DNA of 5,170 nucleotides from Candidatus Rifleibacteriota bacterium (GTDB taxonomy: Bacteria; UBP17; UBA6191; JACPRK01): the NCBI GenBank assembly GCA_016213865.1, contig JACQZL010000281.1, forward strand, positions 1 through 5,170. Reading direction: 5' to 3'. Numbering within the stretch: position 1 is the first letter of the stretch; every line of letters begins with the position of its first letter. Position numbers and translations under genes: made by a program. This document shows, piece by piece, positions 1 through 4,982 of this stretch. The notes under the pieces are model-generated. The model saw only the letters and a program-made list of their open reading frames with translations, made no database searches and was not told the origin of the DNA.

Positions 1-450
1 CGCATCCCGGCGCGCGGCAAGACCTACTCGGTCAACGAATCCAACTACCACTTCTGGGACGACTGCACCCGGCGCTACGTCGACCACATCAAGGAGTCCG
101 ACCCCGAGACGGGGCGCCCCTACTCCCTGCGCTACGTCGGGAGTCTCGTGGCCGACCTCCACAGGACGTTGATCCAAGGCGGGATCTTCCTCTACCCGGC
201 CGACCGGCGAGACCCCCGAAAGCCGACCGGCAAGCTCCGGCTCCAGTACGAGGCGAACCCGGTCGCGCTGATCGTGGAACAGGCCGGTGGGCTGGCCACC
301 GACGGCCACGGCCGCATCCTGGAGCTCGTGCCCGAGCAACTCCACCAGCGAGTCCCGCTGGTCTTCGGCAGCCCGCGCGACGTCGAGCACTATCTGGACT
401 TCACCCGGCGTTACGAGGAGAGCGACGGGAAGGCGGGACCGGCGATCTGA
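1..450 (+). CDS. fbp: Class I fructose-1,6-bisphosphatase, C-terminal part (5' end outside window)
   Basis: The enzyme hydrolyses fructose-1,6-bisphosphate to fructose-6-phosphate in the cytoplasm, for gluconeogenesis or the Calvin cycle. Frame 1 is open from the first base to TGA at 448-450, giving 149 residues. The usual length is about 330-350, so a bit under half is present. Visible family motifs in order are SVNESN near residue 10, the RYVGSLVADLHRTL block, GGIFLYPAD, GKLRLQYE (the Lys and Arg of the sugar-phosphate site and the metal-ligand Glu), then VEQAGG and LHQRVPLVFGS. The order and spacing match class I FBPases throughout, so identification is firm. An internal GTG at 148 could be mistaken for a start, but conserved sequence continues upstream of it. 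It is the only clearly housekeeping gene here and marks the left edge of the accessory region. No convincing terminator with a T-run follows it. Confidence 0.95.
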   Translation, partial: RIPARGKTYSVNESNYHFWDDCTRRYVDHIKESDPETGRPYSLRYVGSLVADLHRTLIQGGIFLYPADRRDPRKPTGKLRLQYEANPVALIVEQAGGLATDGHGRILELVPEQLHQRVPLVFGSPRDVEHYLDFTRRYEESDGKAGPAI

Positions 451-518
451 GGCGCGGCGCTGCGGCGAAAGCGCGCGCGGAAGGCCGACCGCGTCTGGCG
501 CGTTCGGTTCCGCGGCGA

Positions 519-941
519 GTGGCTCCGCCTGTAGTGGTGAGGTGTCTTGCTGAGTGGCTGTCGATGCCCGAGCACGCGGGGCTACGAGATGCGTTCAGGG
601 TCTGGCTCACGGAGGTCCTCGTTCCCGGGAAGCTCCGACTCAAGGACGGGCTCCAGAAAGGGCGAAGGGCGGGGCGAAAGGAGGGAAAGGCCGAGCTGTA
701 GCTGGGTCAGCTCGAAACCAGGTTCGGGGCGGTGACGGAGGAGTGCCGCAAGCGCGTTCAGACGGCGGCCGAGCCTGAGCTCACCGAGTGGGGCCTCCGG
801 CTGCTGCCTGAGGGCAGCCTCGAGCGCGGCTTCGCCACGGAGGGCGAGACGGGGCGCCGCAGTGACAGACCGAACCACCAGGAGGCGATGCAACAAGGCA
901 CGAAGCAAGAAGGGGCGAGCCACGACAACAGGGCCGGCTGA
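519..941 (+). pseudogene. Rpn-family/DUF4351 gene remnant, copy 1 (truncated, nonsense, internal deletion)
   Basis: This is the degraded C-terminal part of an Rpn-type protein (PD-(D/E)XK recombination-promoting nuclease/putative transposase family with a C-terminal DUF4351). The frame reads VVVRCLAEWL and AFRVWLTE, then a basic Gly/Lys/Arg linker, up to TAG at 699-701. The same frame then continues as the DUF4351-like LGQLETRFGAVTEECRKR and LTEWGLRLL to TGA at 939-941. Alignment to the copy at 1735-2451 shows three lesions: no 5' part upstream of about 531, a net in-frame loss of 96 bases after the VPGKLR motif (near 638), and a TTG-to-TAG change at 699-701. The tail after about 845 is one base out of register with copy 2. 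No nuclease catalytic core is present, so the gene is almost certainly non-functional. GTG 519 is only the first available start and has no support. Confidence 0.8.
531..926 (+). repeat. Left copy of a degenerate long direct repeat
   Basis: This pairs with 1969-2459 in the same orientation. Long identical blocks include 701-757, which equals 2235-2291 (57 bases), and the stretch encoding AFRVWLTE. Copy 1 lacks a net 96 bases after about 638. The two copies bracket the PIN toxin-antitoxin module. Confidence 0.85.
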
Positions 942-949
942 TCGGACTG

Positions 950-955
950 TATGAT
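950..955 (+). promoter_or_regulatory. Possible -10 element for the toxin-antitoxin operon
   Basis: TATGAT lies about 46 bases before the antitoxin ATG, in the only AT-rich patch of the leader. No good -35 box is found at 16-18 bases upstream; the best nearby match, ACGACA at 922-927, is too far away. The call is therefore weak. Confidence 0.3.
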
Positions 956-962
956 AGAGTTG

Positions 963-976
963 GTGCTACCGAGCAC
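963..976. promoter_or_regulatory. Inverted repeat in toxin-antitoxin leader (candidate operator)
   Basis: GTGCT-ACCG-AGCAC is a perfect 5-base inverted repeat with a 4-base spacer, just downstream of the candidate -10. Type II antitoxins often bind palindromes at this position to repress their own operon. The arms are short, so chance is possible. Confidence 0.3.
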
Positions 977-986
977 TGTCCAGGAT

Positions 987-1001
987 TCGCAGGCTCTGCG
1001 A
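987..1001. promoter_or_regulatory. Inverted repeat abutting the antitoxin start codon
   Basis: TCGCAG-GCT-CTGCGA has perfect 6-base arms with a 3-base spacer, and its last base is the A of the antitoxin ATG. It occupies the space where a Shine-Dalgarno sequence would sit, and no good one is visible. It could be an operator or an RNA hairpin limiting translation; the sequence cannot tell these apart. Confidence 0.35.
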
Positions 1002-1303
1002 TGGCACGAGCGACCGCCTACATCCTCAAGGGCCACTTCGAGGCCCGCGACTGCATCCGTCTCGACGAGCCCGTTGACGAGATGCCAGTCGCCGCCGTGC
1101 AGGTGACCGTCGTGGTAGCCCCTGCTTCGGACGCGGCGGCGGCAGCGACGGACGCACTGGCGATGCGGAAGGCGAAGGCCGATGCGTTCAGGCGGTTCAT
1201 GGCCGCGCCGGTATCGGAAGAGGACCAAGAGTTCTGGGAGGACTTCGCCCGGGACCAGTCCGAGGCACGCAAGCAGGGCGGCTCACGGGAGAACCCGATC
1301 TGA
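1001..1303 (+). CDS. Type II antitoxin-like protein, partner of PIN toxin
   Basis: A 100-residue protein directly upstream of a PIN-domain toxin, inferred to bind and neutralise it and to repress the shared promoter. The N-terminal region (about 5-40) is a short beta-strand block with GHF...IRLDEPVD followed by VQVTVVV. This resembles small antitoxin N-terminal domains that carry a G.F....I.LDEPVDLP-like motif. An Ala-rich linker (about 41-52) follows, then a charged helical tail (about 53-92, with FRRFMAAPVSEEDQEFWEDFA) suited to wrapping the toxin. The ATG start is the only one placing the N-terminal strand correctly. There is no clear ribosome site, and a palindrome touches the start. TGA at 1301-1303 is immediately followed by the toxin ATG, indicating translational coupling. 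Role is inferred mainly from gene order and size; I cannot name the exact antitoxin family. Confidence 0.75.
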   Translation: MARATAYILKGHFEARDCIRLDEPVDEMPVAAVQVTVVVAPASDAAAAATDALAMRKAKADAFRRFMAAPVSEEDQEFWEDFARDQSEARKQGGSRENPI

Positions 1304-1708
1304 ATGGCGTTTGTCCTGGACACCAGCGCTGTCGCGGATCTGCTACGCGCCGGGCACAAGTCTTGCACCCGGATGCAGAGGGCTCTGGACGAGGTGGAGC
1401 CGGTGCTGCTCTGTCCGGTCGTCCTCTACGAAACGGAGCGGGGCTTGCTCGCGAAGCCGGAGGCGACCTCCAAGCGCGCTCGCTTCGTGCGATTGCTGCA
1501 GTCGTTGGAGTACCGCGAGATGACCGACGCTGCCTGGCTGGAGGCTTCGCGGCTCTGGGTGGAAACCCGGAAGGCTGGTCGCCCCCACGCTGACGCCGAC
1601 CTGTTGATCGCAGCGTTCGCCAAGGTCCACGAGGCGTCCGTGGTCACCCACAACACGAAGGACTTCGAGGGGCTCGGCGTCGCGGTGGAAGACTGGAGCG
1701 GCGCGTAA
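1304..1708 (+). CDS. vapC: PIN-domain ribonuclease toxin, VapC family
   Basis: A 134-residue PIN-domain toxin, the typical VapC length. VapC toxins are Mg2+-dependent endoribonucleases that cut tRNAs or rRNA and arrest growth when the antitoxin is degraded. The acidic active site is complete: Asp6 in FVLDTS, Glu43 in LYETERG, Asp99 in HADADLLIAAFA, and Asp120 in THNTKDFEGL, with the usual Thr/Ser and Asn around them. The C-terminal VEDW is also typical. ATG begins at the base after the antitoxin stop, and a GGGAG (1287-1291) lies 12 bases upstream. The PIN fold and all four acids are directly visible, so the family call is firm and the gene looks intact. The RNA target cannot be read from the sequence. 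The gene ends only about 26 bases before the recognisable start of Rpn copy 2. Confidence 0.92.
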   Translation: MAFVLDTSAVADLLRAGHKSCTRMQRALDEVEPVLLCPVVLYETERGLLAKPEATSKRARFVRLLQSLEYREMTDAAWLEASRLWVETRKAGRPHADADLLIAAFAKVHEASVVTHNTKDFEGLGVAVEDWSGA

Positions 1709-1720
1709 GAGCGCTTCCAG
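1693..1720 (+). terminator. Possible stem-loop at the vapC stop
   Basis: CTGGA-gcg-GCGC pairs with GCGC-t-TCCAG around a 6-base loop holding the TAA stop. An alternative pairing is TGGAAG 1686-1691 with CTTCCA 1714-1719. No T-run follows, so termination is only a possibility. Confidence 0.2.
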
Positions 1721-1734
1721 CAGCGCGAAGTCGG

Positions 1735-2451
1735 TTGCCAGCGGTGTTGCCGCTCGTGCTCTACGACGGCAAGCGCCGATGGGACGCTGCCCTGGAGGTC
1801 GGCGAGCTTTTGCCGGAGTTGCCGGAGGAGTTGGCGCGGTTTGCGCCGCGTGGGCGTTGCTTCCTCCTGGACGAGGGTACGTTTTCGGAGAGCGAGCTGG
1901 CGTCGGTCCGCAATCTCGCGGCGGCCCTGTTCCGGCTGGAGAACAGCCGAACGCCGGCCGATGCGGCGGTCGTGGTGAGGTGTCTTTGTGAGTGGTTGTC
2001 GTCGCCGGAGCAGGCGAGACTACGCAATGCGTTCAGGGTCTGGCTCACGGAGGACCTCGTTCCCGGGAAGCTCCGAGGCCAGTCAGTCGAGGGTGTACGG
2101 GAGCTGGACGAGGTGAGAAGCACGCTGGAGGCACGTGTCAAGGAGTGGACCCGACAGTGGCGCTCGGACGGTCGAAAGAGCGGGCTCAAGAAGGGGCGAA
2201 AGGCGGGGCGAAAGGAGGGAAAGGCCGAGCTGTTGCTGGGTCAGCTCGAAACCAGGTTCGGGGCGGTGACGGAGGAGTGCCGCAAGCGCGTCCAGACGGC
2301 GGCCGAGCCTTAGCTCACCGAGTGGGGCCTCCGGCTGCTGACCGAGGGCAGCCTCGAGCGCGTGTTCGTCACGGAGAGCAGGACGGGGCCGGGAGCGACG
2401 GACCGAACCACCAGGAGGCGAAGCAACAAGGGACGGAGCAAGAAGGGGTGA
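1735..2451 (+). pseudogene. Rpn-family/DUF4351 gene remnant, copy 2 (5'-truncated, nonsense in DUF4351)
   Basis: Copy 2 is longer. From TTG 1735 the frame gives 192 residues to TAG at 2311-2313. It begins inside the family at LPAVLPLVLYDGKRRW, a motif normally found well inside Rpn proteins, so the N-terminal PD-(D/E)XK nuclease core is missing. Next come the Leu-rich helical middle (about 20-115), a charged region (about 116-148), a basic KSGLKKGRKAGRKEGK linker (148-164) and the start of DUF4351 (LLLGQLETRFGAVTEECRKR, 167-186). After the TAG the same frame still reads LTEWGLRLLTEGSLERVF and ends at TGA 2449-2451. Copy 1 has GAG at the equivalent codon (777-779), so this is a simple nonsense change. 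Upstream the frame is open back to 1594 inside vapC with no start codon, which fits 5' truncation. A shortened protein could still be made, but without nuclease activity. Confidence 0.78.
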
Positions 2452-2459
2452 GCCACGAC
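1969..2459 (+). repeat. Right copy of the long direct repeat
   Basis: Homologous to 531-926 with a net 96 extra bases between about 2077 and 2172. Similarity fades after AGCCACGAC (2451-2459; 918-926 in copy 1). It carries the DUF4351 half of Rpn copy 2. Confidence 0.85.
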
Positions 2460-3703
2460 GGTAGGGTCGGCCTCCGCGCCGGCCGAAGGAAGCCGCGCCA
2501 CCCACCGCCCCCTCCGGTAGGGCCGGCCCTACCAGATGAAGTTGCGCAAGCGAGTTTGCGAAGACTGGCGCTCGAATGGGTCGGTGCCGGAATCCGGGCA
2601 GCGTGTACGCGCTCGTCGTCCCTCCCGAAGAAGCCCCTCTTGACGAGCTGCACATACACCGGCACGTCGGGTGACAGGTCCACCAGGGCAGCCGTGGTCG
2701 CGCCGGCGGAGAGGTCGTGCTTGTTCCAGTCGTCGAGCGACTTGGTCGGGTCGGCCGTCCAGCGGAGCTGCTGGTCGGTGAGGGCAGCCGTCCATGACAG
2801 GCCCACGGCGCGGCGCGTCACGCCCGTCGAGGTCAGCTCGCGCCACGGGTCGGTAGAGCCCTGTTGCCGGGCGGTCACGATGTGCTCCTCGAGCGCCAGG
2901 CCGCCGCGACCGTCGCGCACCGCCAGGGCGAAGCGATAGGTGCCCGCTTGCGAGAGGGTCACGGTGGCCACGGCCGCACCTGACGACGCCAGCGAGGGAG
3001 CCGGAAGGCCGGGCGTGGCGCCGAGGAAGACCCAGTGGTAGCCGAGCGTCACGCCCTGGACCGGGTCGCGGTCGTAGCTGCCCGAGCCGTCGCGCGTCAC
3101 CGTCACACCGCCACCCGCGGGGAACTCGACGCCAACCGGCGCCCGGACGCGGGCCACCGGCGGCAAGTTGCCCGGCCTGTGCCGCGACAGGAACCCGTGC
3201 AGGGCCACGACGACCTCGGGGTCGGAGGGCATGGCCAGGTGGTGGACGCCGTGGAAGTGGGCCCGATGGTCCGCCCCAGGCGCCAGATAGCGGTCGTCGG
3301 GGCCCAGGGTGACGAACCAGGGCATGCCGCTCGAGCGCGGAACGACTCCGTCATTGTCCCGGGCCTGGCCCAGTACGTTGGTGACCGCGTGCGTCACGTC
3401 CAGGTACCAGGGCGCGTTGCGCACCTGGCCCAGGGGCGAGTGCTCGGCCCCGACGCCCCCGAAAAGGGTGACGTACTTGTCGGACCGCAGGTAGCGGTCC
3501 GTCGTACCATCGTTGAGTCTTCTCAGCTTCGGGTTGTCCCGCCAACAGTGGCCAAAGCCAAACAGGGGAGCCGGTTCGGAGCCAGCCGGGATGCCCTCGG
3601 CTGGCGTGTCCCAAAACAGCTCCTCCCACCCGGGCGACGGCCTGAAGCAGAGCGACAGGGCAGCAATCGAACTCCTCAGCGCGAGCTGTCCTGCGACCGT
3701 CAT
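2369..3703 (-). CDS. Lipase-like alpha/beta-hydrolase C-terminal half with PKD-like and Fn3-like domains, probably a truncated gene
   Basis: The ATG at 3703-3701 opens a 444-residue frame on the minus strand, with GGAGG (3716-3712) 8 bases upstream. Residues about 20-175 look like the second half of a lipase/PGAP1-type alpha/beta-hydrolase. They include LRRLNDG, a KYVTLFGG strand, DNDGVVP with the candidate catalytic Asp118, and HFHGVHHLAM with candidate His155. No GxSxG nucleophile motif is present here or in the frame upstream, so the catalytic serine half appears lost. Residues about 181-279 form a PKD-like domain (PPVARV..., DGSGSYDRDP, GTYRFALAVRDGRGG). Residues about 285-370 form an Fn3-like domain (GVTRRAVGLSW..., VPVYVQLVKRG). 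Such multidomain hydrolases are normally secreted. The last 70 or so residues are Gly/Pro/Cys/Trp-rich and read through the palindromes into antisense of the Rpn tail, so the original stop is probably lost. Likely a pseudogene. Confidence 0.55.
   Translation of the reverse strand: MTVAGQLALRSSIAALSLCFRPSPGWEELFWDTPAEGIPAGSEPAPLFGFGHCWRDNPKLRRLNDGTTDRYLRSDKYVTLFGGVGAEHSPLGQVRNAPWYLDVTHAVTNVLGQARDNDGVVPRSSGMPWFVTLGPDDRYLAPGADHRAHFHGVHHLAMPSDPEVVVALHGFLSRHRPGNLPPVARVRAPVGVEFPAGGGVTVTRDGSGSYDRDPVQGVTLGYHWVFLGATPGLPAPSLASSGAAVATVTLSQAGTYRFALAVRDGRGGLALEEHIVTARQQGSTDPWRELTSTGVTRRAVGLSWTAALTDQQLRWTADPTKSLDDWNKHDLSAGATTAALVDLSPDVPVYVQLVKRGFFGRDDERVHAARIPAPTHSSASLRKLACATSSGRAGPTGGGGGWRGFLRPARRPTLPSWLTPSCSVPCCFASWWFGPSLPAPSCSP
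2467..2486. repeat. Inverted repeat in convergent intergenic region
   Basis: TCGGCC-TCCGCGCC-GGCCGA has perfect 6-base arms with an 8-base loop. It lies within GGTAGGGTCGGCC (2460-2472), which recurs with one mismatch at 2516-2528. No T-run is present, so it is listed as structure rather than a terminator. Confidence 0.4.
2516..2533. repeat. Perfect 18-bp palindrome GGTAGGGCCGGCCCTACC
   Basis: A perfect 18-base palindrome between the converging Rpn copy 2 and the hydrolase. As RNA it would form a 7-bp GC-rich stem with a CCGG loop from either strand. Neither side has a T-run, so it is not a canonical intrinsic terminator. Possible roles are a bidirectional 3'-end hairpin, a protein-binding site, or an interspersed genomic repeat. 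Its first 13 bases match 2460-2472 at 12 positions. Confidence 0.6.
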
Positions 3704-3711
3704 CCCGATCG

Positions 3712-3716
3712 CCTCC
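3712..3716 (-). promoter_or_regulatory. Shine-Dalgarno GGAGG before the hydrolase ATG
   Basis: GGAGG on the minus strand lies 8 bases before the ATG at 3703. It supports that start, although GGAGG arises easily by chance in GC-rich DNA and the protein appears to lack its first half. Confidence 0.35.
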
Positions 3717-3822
3717 GCGGTGGTCGGCGAGTAGAGCCCCGCGCCGTTGAGCGCCCGGGCCCCCGGCTGAGGTGGAGCTAGCACGCGACGGGGGCGTGTC
3801 AAGGGGGTCAGGGGTCCGCCTT

Positions 3823-3840
3823 GCCTGAGGGCCTGAGGCC
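3823..3840. promoter_or_regulatory. Tandem 8-mer and palindrome upstream of the Panacea operon
   Basis: GCCTGAGG occurs twice back to back (3823-3838). The second copy creates the perfect palindrome GGCCT-G-AGGCC (3830-3840), about 80 bases before the chosen start. Position and symmetry would suit an operator in the divergent region between the hydrolase and the Panacea operon. No convincing -35/-10 pair was found, so this is tentative. Confidence 0.25.
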
Positions 3841-3909
3841 AAGGTGTGCTTTCGATAGAGGGCAAACGGCGAGCATGCGGCGCGACTGCGGCACGAGTCC
3901 AGTGTCCTC

Positions 3910-3914
3910 GGGAG
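3910..3914 (+). promoter_or_regulatory. Shine-Dalgarno GGGAG deciding the Panacea start
   Basis: GGGAG sits 8 bases before GTG 3923. Upstream in-frame candidates (TTG 3821, ATG 3875) lack a comparable site, and their added residues do not look like domain sequence. This site therefore favours GTG 3923. Confidence 0.55.
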
Positions 3915-3922
3915 ACACACAG

Positions 3923-4588
3923 GTGAAGAAGCAGGGTCCCATCGGAGGCTTCAGCAAGCGGAAGTTCCAGGCGGCCATCCTCTTTCTGGCCCTTGTCCTC
4001 AAGGGCAACCCCTTGGGCCTTGGAAGAGTGAAGCTCGCCAAGCTCCTCTACTTCGCCGACTTCGAGCTCTACCGCAAGCATGGTCGGCCCGTGACCGGCA
4101 TCTCTCACATCCGGATGCCGCACGGGCCGTTCCCGGATCGGCTCGAGGCTCTCATCCGGGAGATGATCGCCCGCAAGCTCGTCCAGGAGCGCCCCGTCAA
4201 GGTCTTCGGCTTCGCCAAGCCACGGCGTGACCTGGTGCCGCTCGTTGAACTGGGGGAGGATGAACTCGATCAGGCCGAGGTCGAGATGCTCGAGAGCGTG
4301 GCTCAGAGATTGGGCCGCTGCACGGGTAAGGCCTTGGAGGAGCTGTCTCACCGCGACTTCCCCTGGCTGGCGGCCAAGCAGGCTCAGAACCCCATCTTCT
4401 ACCAGCTCGCGACTGCCAAGAGCCAGAGCGAGGCGAACCGCATCTGGGACCTGATTCAGAGAGCCTCTACCGTCGACCTGACGGAGGCGCTGGACGCCCA
4501 CCCGGACCTCTCCAAGAAGGTCAGGGCCAGGCTGGCCACTCCGGCATCGGAAGAGGTCTCACTCGAGGGGCTGCTTGCACGGCCGTGA
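3923..4588 (+). CDS. Panacea (DUF4065/SocA-like) domain protein, probable antitoxin
   Basis: A 221-residue protein read from GTG 3923; the frame is open upstream to TTG 3821. Panacea domains act as antitoxins that neutralise many unrelated toxins encoded next to them; SocA of Caulobacter, a ClpXP adaptor for the toxin SocB, shares the domain. Hallmarks are clear: a helix at about 12-27 (KRKFQAAILFLALVL), VKLAKLLYFADFELYRKHGRPVTG at about 36-59, and SHIRMPHGPFPDRL at 61-74 with the conserved HGP. A helix-rich half follows with LGEDELDQAEVEMLESV (110-126) and a TGKALEELSH segment (134-143) typical of the family. A C-terminal extension (about 180-221) lies beyond the core. Its TGA overlaps the next gene's GTG by 4 bases (GTGA), so the two are almost surely co-translated. 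No DNA-binding helix-turn-helix is evident. The domain call is firm; the antitoxin role is inferred from family and neighbour. Confidence 0.88.
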   Translation: MKKQGPIGGFSKRKFQAAILFLALVLKGNPLGLGRVKLAKLLYFADFELYRKHGRPVTGISHIRMPHGPFPDRLEALIREMIARKLVQERPVKVFGFAKPRRDLVPLVELGEDELDQAEVEMLESVAQRLGRCTGKALEELSHRDFPWLAAKQAQNPIFYQLATAKSQSEANRIWDLIQRASTVDLTEALDAHPDLSKKVRARLATPASEEVSLEGLLARP

Positions 4589-4980
4589 AACCACGCCGGA
4601 TCCGCCCGGACCCGTTTGCGTCCAAGGAGTTCTTTGCCGAGGTCGAGACAAACCCAACGAAGCTCGATGTACTGCGGGAGTTCCTGGACCTGCTGAGCGC
4701 CGGCCCCAGGTCCGGGGAGTTCCTTTCGGGTGCCTATGCCGGAGCGCGGTTCATCCAGCGCGAGGGATGGCTCTTGGTCTACGTCTATTGCCGGGACTGT
4801 CGGGAGTCCCAGCCTCCGATGCGGTACGGGTCCTGTCAGGGCTGCGAAGGCCGCTCCGAGGACAGCGTTCGGTTCATCCTCCTCGAAGGCGAGAAGACCC
4901 GGTGGCCGGTCGAGGTACTCAGGACGATGCTGGGCCGGCTGTCCCAGTGGCGCCGTGGTACGATCGATCCGAGGCAGTAG
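4585..4980 (+). CDS. Small CxxC/CxxC (zinc-ribbon-like) protein, candidate toxin partner of Panacea
   Basis: A 131-residue protein of unrecognised family. The GTG start overlaps the Panacea stop by 4 bases, and no other start exists before Met79. N-terminal residues about 11-40 look helical (SKEFFAEVE..., KLDVLREFLDLLSAG). Then come GARFIQREGWLLVYVYC (53-69), a four-cysteine cluster Cys69-x2-Cys72-x11-Cys84-x2-Cys87 likely to bind Zn2+, a strand SVRFILLEGEKTRWP (94-108), and a final helix (VEVLRTMLGRLSQW, 109-122). The order helices, GAR-strand, ILL-strand, positive patch and terminal helix recalls RelE/HigB mRNA interferases (GxRxLR...ILLxGFxKKTxKTP...). Here a zinc ribbon sits between the strands. 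That resemblance is inference by eye. Its place after an antitoxin-type gene supports a toxin role. Alternatives are a Panacea cofactor or an unrelated regulator. The Uma2 ATG follows its TAG by 2 bases. Confidence 0.65.
   Translation: MKPRRIRPDPFASKEFFAEVETNPTKLDVLREFLDLLSAGPRSGEFLSGAYAGARFIQREGWLLVYVYCRDCRESQPPMRYGSCQGCEGRSEDSVRFILLEGEKTRWPVEVLRTMLGRLSQWRRGTIDPRQ
4971..4974 (+). promoter_or_regulatory. Shine-Dalgarno GAGG for the Uma2 gene, inside the preceding gene
   Basis: GAGG lies 8 bases before ATG 4983 and within the last codons of the CxxC protein gene. It supports both the Uma2 start and translational coupling. Confidence 0.4.
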
Positions 4981-4982
4981 CC

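Noticed and set aside
451..485. Imperfect GC-rich hairpin after fbp as a terminator
   Set aside because: Pairing is interrupted and no T-run follows; GC-rich DNA yields such stems by chance.
758..1228. 156-residue minus-strand frame over the antitoxin
   Set aside because: Shadow of Rpn copy 1 and the antitoxin; no recognisable motif.
1735..1737. TTG 1735 as the authentic start of a complete Rpn-type gene
   Set aside because: The protein begins in the middle of the family, and the frame is open upstream into vapC without any start; this fits truncation.
1992..2939. 315-residue frame on the + strand
   Set aside because: Out-of-frame reading of Rpn copy 2 that continues antisense into the hydrolase; no coherent domain.
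3035..3781. 248-residue frame on the + strand
   Set aside because: Antisense shadow of the hydrolase/PKD frame in GC-rich DNA; composition is Arg/Val/Ala-rich with no motif.
3797..3802. TTGACA on the minus strand as a -35 box for the hydrolase
   Set aside because: The only sequence at suitable spacing, TAGCTC, is a poor -10, and the gene appears truncated there.
3821..3922. N-terminal extension of the Panacea protein from TTG 3821
   Set aside because: No Shine-Dalgarno of quality and no family-like residues; GTG 3923 has GGGAG 8 bases upstream.
2369..4501. 710-residue open frame on the minus strand taken as one gene
   Set aside because: Its first 230 or so codons are antisense to the clear Panacea gene and show no domain sequence. 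Only the part after about 3763 looks like real protein.
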